Below, piece after piece: positions 1 to 10,612 of a DNA stretch of 64,000 bases. The first letter of the stretch is position 1. Each line of letters starts with the position of its first letter. The position numbers and the translations under genes are program-made. The notes under the pieces were generated by a model. That model was not told the origin of the DNA. It made no database searches and saw nothing but the letters and a program-made list of their open reading frames with translations. Origin of the DNA: Epiperipatus broadwayi (lineage: Eukaryota > Onychophora > Udeonychophora > Euonychophora > Peripatidae); contig JAQFVV010000157.1 in NCBI GenBank assembly GCA_028023455.1, forward strand, positions 248,001 through 312,000, written 5' to 3'.

Positions 1-500
1 AATTCAAAAAATAGATATACTATTTTAAATCAAAGTTGTGCAATATATAAATGGCTGTGTGTTTGTGGAAAGGCATATATAGGTGAATCTTGATGTACAT
101 TGGAGAAAAGATCAAAGGAGCATTGCCTTGTTATATAAACAAGTACAAAAATCAAGACAAGAGAATGTTGGAAATGATGACTTATCACCTTCAGTATTTT
201 TTTATCATAATGTAACATGTAATTATGGTTTTGATTTTGATTTTAATAAAGTTAAGATTTTGTGTATTGAAAGAAATAATAATAAATGTAAAATTAAAGA
301 AGCTATGTTAATAAAAAAAATGAAAAGCAACCTTTGATAAATAGACAGACTGCCAATATAAAAATTAATGAATTGTGGGAGAATTGATGTATGACATAAT
401 TTTTTTTGTTTACATTTGTAATGGTTTTTTGTAATACAATTTGAATCTAGTTGATAATGGCTACATAGATAGTTGAAAGTACTTCTATTAAATTATGGTA
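1..500 (+). mobile_element. Penelope-like element 3' end (PLE-A), GIY-YIG endonuclease remnant
   Basis: The frame near 35-110 reads Y-K-W-L-C-V-C-G-K-A-Y-I-G-E-S, then a stop, then C-T-L-E-K-R-S-K-E-H. This is the start of a Penelope-type GIY-YIG endonuclease, with a Cys pair before the YIG motif. After a frameshift the frame at 83-337 continues with C-N-Y-G-F and ends near K-I-K-E-A-M, which lines up with the copy at 23690-24170 (R-A-C-N-Y-G-F and K-I-K-E-A-M). Downstream, both copies share a tail with GAAAGTACTTCT. In the family the endonuclease opens the target for reverse transcription. The element is cut by the window start, carries a stop and a frameshift, and cannot be functional. Confidence 0.7.
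443..491 (+). ncRNA. hammerhead-like motif in PLE-A tail (degenerate)
   Basis: After TTGATAA comes a short hairpin (GGCTA paired with TAGTT, using G-U pairs), then GAAAGTACTTCT. The order (UGAUaA, stem II, GAAA) is that of a type-I hammerhead ribozyme, which Penelope-like elements are known to carry. The core differs from CUGANGA, so activity is unlikely. The better-paired version is at 24067-24118. Confidence 0.3.
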
Positions 501-596
501 TATATTTGTTTTTAAAATATTTTTTACTGTATTAATTATTGTATTGTTTTGAATAATTATATATATTTTATTAGAATTGGAATACAGACATTGATT

Positions 597-664
597 AATA
601 ATTATATATATATATATGGACATGTTGCTTAATAATTATATATATATATATGGACATGTTGCTT
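597..664 (+). repeat. two tandem copies of a 34-bp unit
   Basis: The units 597-630 and 631-664 are identical. Each contains a TA run followed by GGACATGTTGCTT. A recent local duplication is likely. Confidence 0.85.
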
Positions 665-980
665 GAAAAGATTACAATAGATGTAACTCTTAAACTGGAC
701 CCCAGACAATTGAAGGAAAACTATTAATCAGAAACACTGACTTAAATCCAGGGAGACTTTCATTCTACATTGAATTGATGATAGTTGAAAATTATGATTC
801 TGTGAATGATATATATTACTAATAATGCAAATTTTCAGGCAAGCAAAAGAGTAATAATAAAAAAATATGCAATTTGAATTCACATATATACTGTGAAATC
901 CTGAACAGTTATTTCAGCAGCAAAAAATATATGCCTAGAAAACAAAAAGTTTTGGGATTGGATCCTGATCATTTATAAAA
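665..980. other. AT-rich stretch, nothing recognised
   Basis: No coding signal or clear repeat is visible. A few phrases (AACTGGACCCCAGACAATTG near 694) faintly resemble the 3' end of the RTE-like LINE (AACTGGATCCCAAAAAATTG near 6491), so a very old LINE scrap is possible. Confidence 0.4.
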
Positions 981-1178
981 TCATACTCCAGAGAATTGAA
1001 TGTATTTACTTTGTACTGCTTTCCAATTTTCTGCAGATCTATCACTCAGTTTATTGATTATTTCATCATTTAATTGATTAATAATGTCAGGAATTCTTTT
1101 TATATAATTGGGATTCAATATCTGAACCATTTTATAAAACTTTATTATAATTATAAGAATTTGAACACAGTCTTCCAA
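981..1178 (-). pseudogene. 65-codon open frame of unknown origin
   Basis: The frame contains R-I-P-D-I-I-N-Q-L-N-D-E and ends K-Y-I-Q-F-S-G-V. Its spacing (I-P-x-I-I-N, then K-L-S, then K-Y, then S-G) loosely recalls the region upstream of the reverse transcriptase in Penelope/DIRS-type polyproteins. The similarity is too weak to assign. The 5' part overlaps the arm of the hammerhead inverted repeat, which argues against a host exon. Confidence 0.2.
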
Positions 1179-1229
1179 GCTTCCTTCTGCTATTCACTTT
1201 ATCTTTTACAACCAACACACATATGAAAA

Positions 1230-1288
1230 ATAATCTCCAGTATATACATTTCATGCTAAACCAGCACTCATCAGTTGGTTCAGATTAT
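1230..1288 (-). ncRNA. type-I hammerhead ribozyme motif (copy 1)
   Basis: Read on the minus strand: AUAAUC (distal stem I), UGAA loop, CCAA (proximal stem I), core CUGAUGA, stem II GUGCU/AGCAU with a GGUUU loop, core GAAA, short stem III AUGUAUAU, cleavage dinucleotide UA, then CUGG-A-GAUUAU closing stem I. All core residues are present. The first base after the cleavage site (C instead of U) breaks one pair of proximal stem I. Homologous copies lie at 1523, 50736, 53178 and 61067. Confidence 0.7.
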
Positions 1289-1522
1289 CATCTCACACAC
1301 ATATATAATCAGTGCTCACTTTATATTTAGATAGCAAATCTTCAAACTTTAATGGACAGGCTTCAATCTACTCCATTCTCCAACTCTTCAGCCATTCGTG
1401 CCACTGAAAATCTGATAATGGAAAACCCAAATCCCATGCCAATATTATTGTCATGTGCATATTGACTTTAAGTCACTCTAATGTAATATAAACTGAGCAC
1501 TGATTACATATGTGTATGGGAA

Positions 1523-1581
1523 ATGATCTGAACCAATTGATGAGTGCTGATTCAGCATGAATTATGTATATTGGAGATCAT
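1523..1581 (+). ncRNA. type-I hammerhead motif (copy 2, mutated core)
   Basis: Same architecture as copy 1. Proximal stem I CCAA/UUGG and distal stem AUGAUC/GAUCAU pair perfectly, and stem II is extended (GUGCUG/CAGCAU). The core reads UUGAUGA instead of CUGAUGA and GAAU instead of GAAA. Loss of C3 and of the A15.1-U16.1 pair predicts an inactive ribozyme. Confidence 0.65.
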
Positions 1582-1690
1582 TTATTTTTTTCACGTGTGT
1601 ACAGTCATGTGTGTCAGTTATATAAGATAAAGTGGATACCTGAAGGGAGATTGAAAGTCTGTGTTTAAATTCCTATAATTATATCTAAAC

Positions 1691-2153
1691 TCAAAGTATA
1701 TAAATTATACTTGTATTCAAAAACTTTAATGTAATTTTGTTTACAATATAGTAAAATAAACTATATCATTAAAAGTAATAAATATTATATTCTTTTATAT
1801 TTTATTACTTTGCTGACATGCACTCAGACAGTTTACTTCACACCATACAATGTAGTCATTACATTCTATGATTGTTTCACCTAAGATAATATATCTACTA
1901 ATAGTGCTTTGTTGGAATCTAATTTTTAGAATTAATCAAGTTGCATTTTATTACAAAATATAACAGAGCACAATTAGGTGCTTGCGAGTTTTTTGGTAAA
2001 CCAAGATAATATCTATTTTTGACTACAGTTTCAGAGGTCCCCCAAAAAATGTTGACAAAAAAATGTCTGCTAGAGAATGTCGTCATATTTAATATTTATA
2101 TTCTATTTTTTATTACTGTTATTTTAAAAAAATCATTGTGGAAAAATTACTTG
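1691..2153. other. AT-rich stretch, nothing recognised
   Basis: No coding signal, repeat or RNA structure that I can support. Confidence 0.4.
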
Positions 2154-2263
2154 TCAAGCGTTGTTAGCCGAGAGGTCATCGCACCCGCCTTGCAAGCAAG
2201 TAGTTGGTTGCAGACGGGTGTGGGTTCGCATCCCGGCAGATGCTATGACATATGAAAAAAAAA
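2154..2263 (+). mobile_element. tRNA-derived SINE (subfamily 1)
   Basis: It begins TCAAGCG. The A-box region TAGCCGAGAGGTC resembles Leu/Ser tRNAs (GCCGAG). The B box is GGGTTCGCATCCC, and it ends TATGACATATG plus an A run. Close copies lie at 8893, 49338 and 50092 (minus). The internal pol III boxes would drive transcription, and mobilisation would depend on a LINE. The flanking AAAAATTA-like sequence suggests a short target duplication. Confidence 0.75.
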
Positions 2264-3943
2264 TTAATTACAATATTTACAGTTTATTTAACAGAAAAAT
2301 GAATATATATATATATACAATATTGACACTATTCATGTCGGCAGCGTGCAATCATATCATGATCATTAACACACACTTTTCAGGAGGACAGGATCTGTAC
2401 CTTTGGAAATAGTTCACTGCATCATATTCTGTAGAAAAGGTCCGAAATTTTTATCATTATGACAATTTTCCAAAAAAACTGTTGATAAAAAGAAATACAT
2501 TGCATTAAAGCAAAGTACGACAGCGAATCTCTGACTTCCCACATTATAAGTAAAATTAAAATAAAGCTTCTTAATGAAATTTATCGGAATTTATTCCTTT
2601 TTTAAAATTTAACAATCGATGTATTAATTTTGTTTTAATTTAACCACTAACACATCTTCGGTTAGATTGTAAGCCTTCCAAATTGTATATTTAAAAATAT
2701 GGGCTGCCTTCTTGTCTACAGGAAAACTTACAAGTACTCATAATTATTTTTATAACAAATGCAAGGATGAATTATTTTAAATATGATTGCTAGTTGATCT
2801 AAATAGTTATACTTTAAAAAGAATTAAAAGACATTTGATAATAAAACTTGATGAAGCATTTTCAGGCAAAAAGTTAGAAAAAGCATTGCTTGACAACATT
2901 TAATCTTTCTGTCACTGCTGATAAACGATTAATAATAAAGTTCTACTTGAAATATTCTTAAATTCTTAAAAAGTAAATAAAGTGATTTCTAAATTGCTAT
3001 TTTAAAGATCTTTGTAAATGACAGCAAAGGAAATATCAACATCTTTAGAATATATTCATAAAGTTTATATATATTAACCTTATATATTTTAAATTTATAT
3101 ATTTATATAATTCTTAAAAACCAGTCAACACTTAGACAATCCCAATATCAATAACAATCAACAATTTTAAACTGTTGTCAAGGCAACCTCATTATATAAG
3201 TCTGACTAAAACTTTGACAAAGCTATTTTCAGAGTAATGATTATATTATAACTAAAAGGAATTCAAACCTACCAACTCAAGCTTTCCCATTGTTTATTTT
3301 ATCTTTCAAATATTAATACCTAATTACATTTTTAAGATTATCAATCACTTTTGTATTTTTGCTGTTCTTTATTTCATAGTCCTTTCCACCATGTTTTTGT
3401 ATATATTCATAACCTTTTAACTGATGCCCAATTCAATACCTCCTTTTATTTGTATAAATTTTTTCAACGACTTTTTTTTTTAATGATTAACTTCAATATT
3501 ATTGCAATACTAATTTTTTTCACACTCCATCTAAAAATTAAATTTCCAAAGCTTATATTTTTTCTTTTCTCTTTTTTAACTTATTCAATTCCAAGTTTCA
3601 CAAATACAAAATTATTGACAAAGCAACTAGTGTAGTTCTAAATATTTAATTTTCTTTTCTTTAATTTAATGTAAGTCTTATAAAATCATAATCAAGTATT
3701 ACCCAAAGATAAAATTTGAAATTCAAAACTTTTAGAATGCACTAAGCATGCTTTCATGAGACTTTTGACATAATCTAGTGGTTGAAAATTATGCTTATAT
3801 ATGGATGTAATTTATTATGTAAATGAGGCTTAATGTGTGAATGCAGCATTTAAATGTTTCATTTGCTTGACAATAAAACATATAAATCCTTTCTGCTGGT
3901 TGTATTTGGATTCTTTACAATTAGCCAAACCTCTTAATACTTT
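2264..3943. other. AT-rich non-coding stretch
   Basis: No gene is recognised. The open frame at 3351-3635 is a low-complexity frame. Its region is T-rich on plus and A-rich on minus, and could be a very old minus-strand LINE scrap, but I see no motif. Confidence 0.35.
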
Positions 3944-4051
3944 TTTTTTTGTTTTAAGTGTCATAGCATCGGCCGGGACACAAACTCACAACCTGGGCAA
4001 CTGCCTGCAAGTGCAAGGCAGTCATGCTGACCTCTTGACCACCAATGCAAG
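3944..4051 (-). mobile_element. tRNA-derived SINE (diverged)
   Basis: In minus orientation: a diverged A-box region, B-box region GGTTGTGAGTTTGTGTCCC, then GCCGATGCTATGACA and an A tail (poly-T on plus). It is flanked by TCTTAATACTTT at about 3932 and again at 4052. That 12-bp target-site duplication fixes the insertion limits. Confidence 0.75.
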
Positions 4052-4245
4052 TCTTAATACTTTCTTTTTCTATTATCTCTTTCAGAACAAATCATCCTCA
4101 CATTAGTAGGACTGAAAGTATGACTCATAACAAGCTCATGATAAGGGGAAATTGATTAATATTCATTTCAAAGTACATAGTCTTGATTTCTAGTGAGGAT
4201 GTATTGCTTAATCTATAGGGTAAAGGATCTTGAGTCAGACAATTA

Positions 4246-4740
4246 TTGTTAGTGTTTTCCTGAAGGTTTGTGATGATGATGTTCTAGTTGTATTTTATAT
4301 TGGACTATTTCCATCATCTAATATGAATAATTCAGTGTTAGATAAATAAACCCCTAAAAAAATAAAAGTAAAAATTCTCACATAAATACACTATAAAGTA
4401 AAAAAAAAATTTTTTTCAGCTTTTACAAATTAAAGTCTGAGATTACTTTCGTAAATACGTGATTTTTAAGAATATTAAGTCTAAAATATTAAGTTGTAAT
4501 TCTTGTTTGATAAGAAACCCATAGTTGACATTTTATTATTTAGACCCATAGAAGATTGAATTGAAAAACAATTTTAGCTCAATTTGTAACTAGTTAGTTG
4601 AAGTTATTACTAACAGTTTAATGTATTTGGAATATTTAAATAAAGTTAAATTTTTCTAAAGGCATTCAATACTCAGATTAGATGATGGAAATAGTCCAAT
4701 ATAAAAATACAACAATTACTGTTAGTTTAACAATTTCACT
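4246..4740. repeat. foldback element F2 (copy 1)
   Basis: The arm near 4289-4325 (TATTGGACTATTTCCATCAT) recurs as its reverse complement near 4677-4715. The outer end CCTGAAGGTTTGTGAT matches the outer end of the fuller copy at 56866-57440. No open frame is present. It is most like a non-autonomous foldback or MITE. Confidence 0.6.
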
Positions 4741-4919
4741 GTGAGAGCAATATAAGAATATATTAAAATAATTTATCCCTGGAAAATTTATTAAAAGTTA
4801 AAAGATTATAGTAATTCTGATGCCGCATTTATCAGAATATGTTGTTGGGATAGGTTTTGGAATATGTTTGCTTGAAATTTTTTCTTAGAAAATATATTTT
4901 TATATAATTGTGTCACAAT

Positions 4920-6680
4920 ACCTATTCACAGCTGATATTCCTAACTTTCAAAAACATTCCAATGAATTTAAATCAAAACTTGCAAATTATTTAAAAATAT
5001 TAATAGATTTTGAAGATAAGTCAGATTTGCTACTCCATTAAGAACTACACAAAGATAGCTAGTACAAAAAAGGCATCAGTTTAACCAGTAACTTTTCTCC
5101 CAGGACAGTGTGCAAAGAAGAAATATGAAAATATATAAAAATAACTCATTAAGAAGAATTGAATATCTAGAATTTTGTAAATTATATAAAAAAGAATTAG
5201 TAATGATATAAAAAAAATATAACTGTGAATTAACAATGAAAGGTACTGAAAAAAATAAAAGTCTCAAAAATTTAAAACAAACATTTTGGTATTGTTATGA
5301 CATTTATTTCTGCAATAAGAAGAAAAGATTGAATTATTACTATAAAAAGAGATGACATGATGAAAGGTGTAGAAGATTTCTATAAAAAAAATAATATAGA
5401 AATAAACAGTAAGAAAAAAAAATATCCCTAAAATTATTATATGTTCTGAATTTTCAGCATTGTAAATGAATAAGTGATCCAAGCAGTTAAATGCATAAAG
5501 AATGAAAATTCTCTGGGTAATGATGGAATAATTGATATATTAAGAAGCAAGTAAAAAATAGAAAAATTATTTGCAAAATTATGTACAAAATATGTAAATG
5601 ATAAAAATGTAGCAGATTCTTGGAATGCAATAGTAAAATTGATATTTAAAAAAGGGTTTGTTAGTTCTATGCAAAATATTTACCAAGATAATTACAACTT
5701 ATCTACAGTGAATTGGATTTTAACCAATCAAAAGAACAGGATGGATTTTTAAATGTTTTTAGCATAGTTGATCACATCAAAGTATTAGGAGAAGTTATAG
5801 AAAGAATCAGTGAAAATAAATTGGCATTATGTTTTGGATTTGTGAATTATGAAAAAGCATATTGTTATATTCTGAAGAACATTTTATTGAGAAGGGTGTA
5901 TGACAAAATGACTCCAAATCTTCAAAACTTTTACAGCAAAATGGAAAGCTAATGGAATAAAAGTAAATAAAGATTATTTAAGTCATCAATATTTTTCAGA
6001 TGATATTATAGCCTTGTGAATAATGTTTCAGAGCTTTAAAAATATAGCAACAAAGAATAAATAATGCTTAATGGATTTTCTCAAAGGAAAAAAAAGATTG
6101 ATAATGATAAATTACAAGAAATAAACAATTACAAATACTTTTATCAAATTATTAGTGCAGATGAAAACATAATGGATAAAATTAATCATAGAATTAAACA
6201 TGGATGATGTTCTTTCAATAAAAACATGTAATATTAAAAGAAAATATGCTTATGTGTTTGAAAAAAGAACATTTTAATAAATGTATTTACCAATTTATAC
6301 CTATGGATTTAAGACTTGGAAATTTAACAGAAAAAAACAATACAAAGACTTCAACCCAATTGATAAAGTATGGAGAGATGTATGTTAGGAGTAAAAATAA
6401 ACATTATTGTAAAAAATTAAGAGTCTGATATAAAGCTGGACTAGACATATTTCTAGAATGTATGATAGTAGATCAAAAGTTGGAATCTTAAACTGGATCC
6501 CAAAAAATTGTAAAATACCTAGAAAAAGATCATATGTGAAATAAATGGATGAAGTAAAGATATTTACTGGTGTGATGTTAAGAAGAAAGATGAGAAAAAC
6601 TGGATTAAACTTGAAGATACTATCATCCTGCAGTGAATCAGTAATGGTTGATTATTTTTGATGATGATGTTAGTTGTAAT
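4920..6680 (+). mobile_element. RTE-like LINE, decayed copy
   Basis: Although broken by many stops, the frames follow the minus-strand copy at 32743-34130 in order. It starts with CAGCTGATATTCCTAA (linker before the RT). Next comes R-I-E-Y-L-E-F-C-K and K-N-K-S-L-K, then L-G-N-D-G-I, then the RT block at 5713-5952 (D-F-N-Q-S-K-E-Q-D-G-F, C-F-G-F-V-N-Y-E-K-A). The 3' part ends with H-I-S-R-M...N-W-I-P-K, typical of RTE-type LINE tails. The RT copies the element's RNA at the nicked target. The YADD/FADD motif here is destroyed (near 5995 only F-S-D-D remains). It is 5'-truncated and a pseudogene. Confidence 0.65.
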
Positions 6681-6747
6681 TCACATATCTTTGAGTAAAA
6701 GTAAAATATGGTAAAATCAGTGGCAGATGTTATGATATCAGAATTAT

Positions 6748-7400
6748 AACTATAGAGAAGTTAATTGCAAGGATACTCTTACTTCAGCCACAAGATAAAG
6801 CCTTTAAGGAAATAAGAGCAGTCATCTTAATTCTGAACTCAAATAGTAATTTATGAGCAAATCTTACGTGGCCAAGCATTGGTGGCCTAACAGTTAGCAT
6901 AGCTGCCTTCCAAGCAGCTGGCCGGGTTTGCTTCCCAGTCAATGCTCTGACATATAAAAAAAAATCTTAAGTGTCTAGAAGTGAGAGTATGAATATATAA
7001 ATCATTCACTTTAAATTCATTTCTTATTTTAGTATACTTATTAGCACTTCTGAAATATTAACATTTACTTTATGCCAATATTAGATAATATTAAATTATG
7101 TAATATTCTATAAATTTTTTACAAGCACAGTGTATTGGCACAAAGTAAATGTTAATATTTTAGAAGTGCTAATAAATATATTAAAATAAAAAATGGATTT
7201 AAAGTGAATAATTTATATATTCATGCTCTCATTTCTAGACACTTAAGATTGCCTTATAAATTACCATTTGAGTTCAGAAATAAGATGATTGCTCTTATTT
7301 CTTTGTGACTGGGGCTAGAGTATTCTAGCAGTTTTAAGATTTTTTTAATGGTGCTGGTGTGGAGGCTTGATTATCTCCTATTTAGTTATGATTAAACACT
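6748..7400. repeat. foldback element F1 (copy 1), split by a SINE
   Basis: The left part (CTTCAGCCACAAGATAAAG, then GAACTCAAATAGTAATTTATG) returns as its reverse complement on the right (CATTTGAGTTCAG, GTGACTGGGGCTAGAGTAT). Arms of roughly 300 bp surround a short centre near 7100-7130. A second, shorter member is at 25151-25450. A tRNA-derived SINE (6871-6961) sits in the left arm. Confidence 0.7.
6871..6961 (+). mobile_element. tRNA-derived SINE (subfamily 2)
   Basis: It contains GGTGGCCTAACAGTTAGCAT (A-box side), GGGTTTGCTTCCC (B box) and ends TCTGACATATA plus A run. The flanks AAATCTTACGTG and AAATCTTAAGTG form a target duplication with one mismatch. The uninterrupted opposite arm of the F1 foldback shows the empty site. 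The minus-strand copy at 16340 belongs to the same subfamily. Confidence 0.75.
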
Positions 7401-8892
7401 GCACTTGTAAAATTTATAGAGTTTTACATATCAGAATTAATAAAGTATTTGATTTTGATTTGCTATAGTCTATGGGGAACTTCTTGGGGGAAAAAATCAA
7501 AATGGCTGACCTCAGTTTATTCTTTTAATCTTTAGAAAATCTAATCACAGAACATTTTTTGGAGACTGGAAAATTATAATTATGCGCACAAAGATAATAG
7601 TTAAGTTTGCTATCAAGAGTTGAGAAATATCAAAATAGTTATTTAATTAATTATATGTGCACTATACACCATACTTCCTTATGTTAAATTTTTTAAATTA
7701 TTTTAAAATCAAATATTTTAACTTTGGTATTCAGATCTTATTATGAAGGCATTCATCAATCATATTTTTTTTTATTTTATAAAATTTTGTTTTGTGAGAG
7801 CCAAGTATAACGAATGTTCTAATAATCTGAAAAATATTCCCTCTTTTTCATTCAAATTTTGACAAAACCTCTTTTCATTATTTTATTTAAACTTTTATAT
7901 GGTGGTTGACTTTATTTTTAGATCTTTTTTAAAAAAGCTACATAAATGTTACTTTTAAATATCGTTTTTTTTTCTTTTGTGTATATATTTGCTATTAAGC
8001 AAAGTTTAAAAGTTCACACTTATGTAAAGATTTTTAAATAATGACAAAATGTTAAGATTTGAATTAGTTTTCCCGTCATTCTAAAGATTCAGATTAAGAA
8101 ATATACCTTACAGCAACTCAAAGTGTCATTTAGCAATTATTTTTCTTTAAAATGTAATATTAGCAACGTTTGTAGATACTATTTGAGATTCTGAGCTTTT
8201 CTTCGGCTAAATTAATTACAGAAGCACTTTTGACACTGAATCAAGTCTCTCAAGTACAAATTATTTTTATATATTTTTATTACACTGGCTGTTATTTATG
8301 ATTGCTAAACAGTTTAATAATTTAGAACTCTCCTTCCATTCGTAAAATCTCCATTATTCACTTATTCGCATATCTTTAAAAAAATACTCACACATCTTTG
8401 AAAAAATTACTATGAGAATTTTAACATTCTTTAACATTGTAAATAGCACTGAAGATTTTCGGAGCTCACATGAAAGTCCTTTTTTTCACTTATTAGTATA
8501 TTTATATTTAATAATAAAATTTTGGAATATTTAATCTAAACAGAGGGATATGAACAGGTTTTTTTCAGTCTATTTGTCCTCCATTCCACATGACCACATA
8601 CATGCAAACAAGACATATGATCCCCATTATGCATTTCGGTTGCCTAAAATTGAATAATTTGATGAATGGATTGAAAAATCCTGAGTTCAAATCTCTCTAC
8701 TTACATAAATGAAACATTTAGTATAGGCAAGTTAATATTGCTTTTGAATTAAATATTTAATGTACAATATATATAAACATACTTAAATTAAACATTTACA
8801 CAAACGCATATAAATACGTAAAATTATTTCCAGAGTCAATTCATGGGATTTTCTAAATCACCATTTTTTTCGTATTAAGAATGATCCATCAG
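7401..8892. other. AT-rich non-coding stretch
   Basis: No gene or clear repeat. Near 8680 the phrase GAGTTCAAATCTC resembles a tRNA B box and may mark a worn SINE, but the A box is not visible. Confidence 0.35.
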
Positions 8893-9000
8893 TCAAGCGT
8901 TGTTAGCCGAGAGGTCATCGCAACCGCCTTGCAAGCAAGTAGTTGGTTGCAGACGGTTGTGGGTTCGCGTCCCGACCGCTGCCATGACATATAGAAAAAA
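8893..9000 (+). mobile_element. tRNA-derived SINE (subfamily 1) with clear target duplication
   Basis: Nearly identical to the copy at 2154 (TAGCCGAGAGGTCATCGC; GGGTTCGCGTCCC; ATGACATAT plus A run). It is flanked by AAGAATGATCC at 8877-8887 and 9000-9010, an 11-bp target-site duplication that indicates a fairly recent insertion. Confidence 0.85.
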
Positions 9001-9174
9001 AGAATGATCCCTCAAAGCGCTTCTTACATTTTCTCTTTATTATAACCTCCTTTGTCTTAAAACACATTCATATGCTGCTAAAAACTTAAATATTAAATGT
9101 AATAACAATTATTGATTTTAATATAAATAATTTATAAATTATATTTCAGGAGCAAAATCTACTTATACTATCAC

Positions 9175-9365
9175 AAATCTATCATCTATTATAGGTTTGA
9201 GTAATTAATAAAGATTTAGATTGTAATGTTTATTAAATCCCTAAATAGAATGTTTTTATTCATATCCCCAAACTACTTTCTAGCACTGAATGGGGATGTA
9301 ATATATACACCATTTAGAATCTATTAATAACTCAAGTTTGTAATAGATAGAATACTTAAATATTA
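9175..9365. repeat. imperfect inverted repeat
   Basis: Sequence near 9180-9225 (ATCTATTATAGGTTTGAGTA) pairs with the reverse complement near 9315-9355. The centre also folds (CATATCCCCAA with a GGGGATGT further on). Possibly a small foldback element. The rest of 9011-9632 is AT-rich with nothing else recognised. Confidence 0.5.
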
Positions 9366-9632
9366 TACAAATATTTTCCTTCTAAAAAAGCATTGTGAAA
9401 TCAGAAATTAGTGATGGATTTTTAATTTTATACTTACATATTTATTTATCTTTATTAACATAAAATAAAGATAAATATAAACTATTATATAGAATTTTAT
9501 ACAAAAGTGAATAAAAAAATTATAATTGCAATTGAAAAGTGAATAAAAAACACCTTAACAACAAATATATTATTTTAATATGAAAAGGCTTTCTTTGAAA
9601 ATATTTACTATTCTATTCATATATATATATAT

Positions 9633-10612
9633 TGTAACATTTATTTATTATATACGGTACAAATATACTGGCATTTGGTAAAAGCTAAAAAAATAAAAGT
9701 AAATTTAGATTTTTTTTTTTAGTATAATTTATTTTTTTAAAAAAAGGTACAATGAAAGTTAAATTATTCTTTGTATTTTTTTTAATGTAATTAAAAATAA
9801 AAGTAGAATTGGAGAGAACAAAAGAATTCTAAAAGCAAGTAAAAAGATAAGCTAAAAGAAAAATATTTTGGCTAATTAAAGATGGTCGAAAAACTTGATT
9901 AAAAAAAGAGAACTTTATAACGTAAATTTTATAAAGAATCTACAAGATTATGAACCAAAAAACACCATGATAATAGCATGCGCAGAAGTCTGAAAACTTG
10001 GCCTCTAGTATAAAAGGCAGAGGTCAGTTTGAAGAATGTCTTGTTTTGTTAGTCTCTCTAGTCAGTCCTGGATAACAATAATACATCCAGGATCGCTCTA
10101 CACTGAAATAATTCAGCATGTTGGAGTAAACCGGAGCTTCTGTGGACATCATGCCTGAAGATGTACACCGGGAAAAGCCTTCATGACTGACTAGGAGAAT
10201 GGACCACAAGATCAAATAATAACCAAAAGGCCGAGCTCATTCTACCCAAAAAAAACTATGCATAGTTATCTACTATTGAATTCACTAAACTTACTGGTAA
10301 GTTATACTTTATTATCCTGATTGTGACAAATGTAACCATTTTACAAACTATTCGTAAAAATAAGCTTATAACAGGACTTCAATATAGACTTTCATTTAAT
10401 TAATCAAGTCCTGGAACCGATATTAAATAAATTAAAAGCTGATTTCATCGATAGCATAATTCTCAACAATTAATTGGCCGAGTTGATAAGGAAATATAGC
10501 TATGTTTTTTTAGAAATAGAAATACAACTTTCTTCTTTTTGACATAATTTGATCAACTCGTGCGCAGTTTCTATTAGTGTGTAGAGGCCTAGAAAAACGA
10601 AAAACGTTATAA
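9633..10612 (+). repeat. left long direct repeat (LTR-like)
   Basis: This 980-bp unit recurs almost unchanged at 11346-12723 apart from one ~400-bp insertion there. It begins TGTAAC and ends GTTATA(A), imperfect inverted termini like TG...CA of LTRs. It carries a TATA box about 375 bp in and A+T-rich ends with AATAAA. The next bases are TGG, as expected for a primer-binding site, although the following bases do not convincingly match a tRNA 3' end. The short open frames inside are not coding; they are shared between copies only because the DNA is duplicated. Confidence 0.55.
10007..10020 (+). promoter_or_regulatory. TATA box of left LTR-like repeat
   Basis: GTATAAAAGGCAG is conserved at the same place in the second repeat (about 11716-11729). 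It lies in the middle of the repeat, where an LTR promoter would be expected. Confidence 0.5.

Larger units (their letters stand above)
1157..1690. repeat. inverted pair of hammerhead repeats (R1)
   Basis: The arms at about 1157-1321 (minus orientation) and 1493-1690 (plus orientation) are imperfect reverse complements. Both arms hold a GAGCACTGATTA phrase, a hammerhead motif, an ATAAAGTG phrase and a CTGTGTT...AAATTC...TATAATTAT phrase in the same order. The ~170-bp middle corresponds to the body of the unit seen at 60968-61490. No protein is encoded. I interpret it as two oppositely oriented copies of a small ribozyme-bearing retroposon. Confidence 0.65.

Noticed and set aside
2154-2263. 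Functional tRNA gene
   Set aside because: The B box and A box are good, but the arms do not close into a full cloverleaf, an A tail follows, and several near-identical copies have target duplications; it is a SINE.
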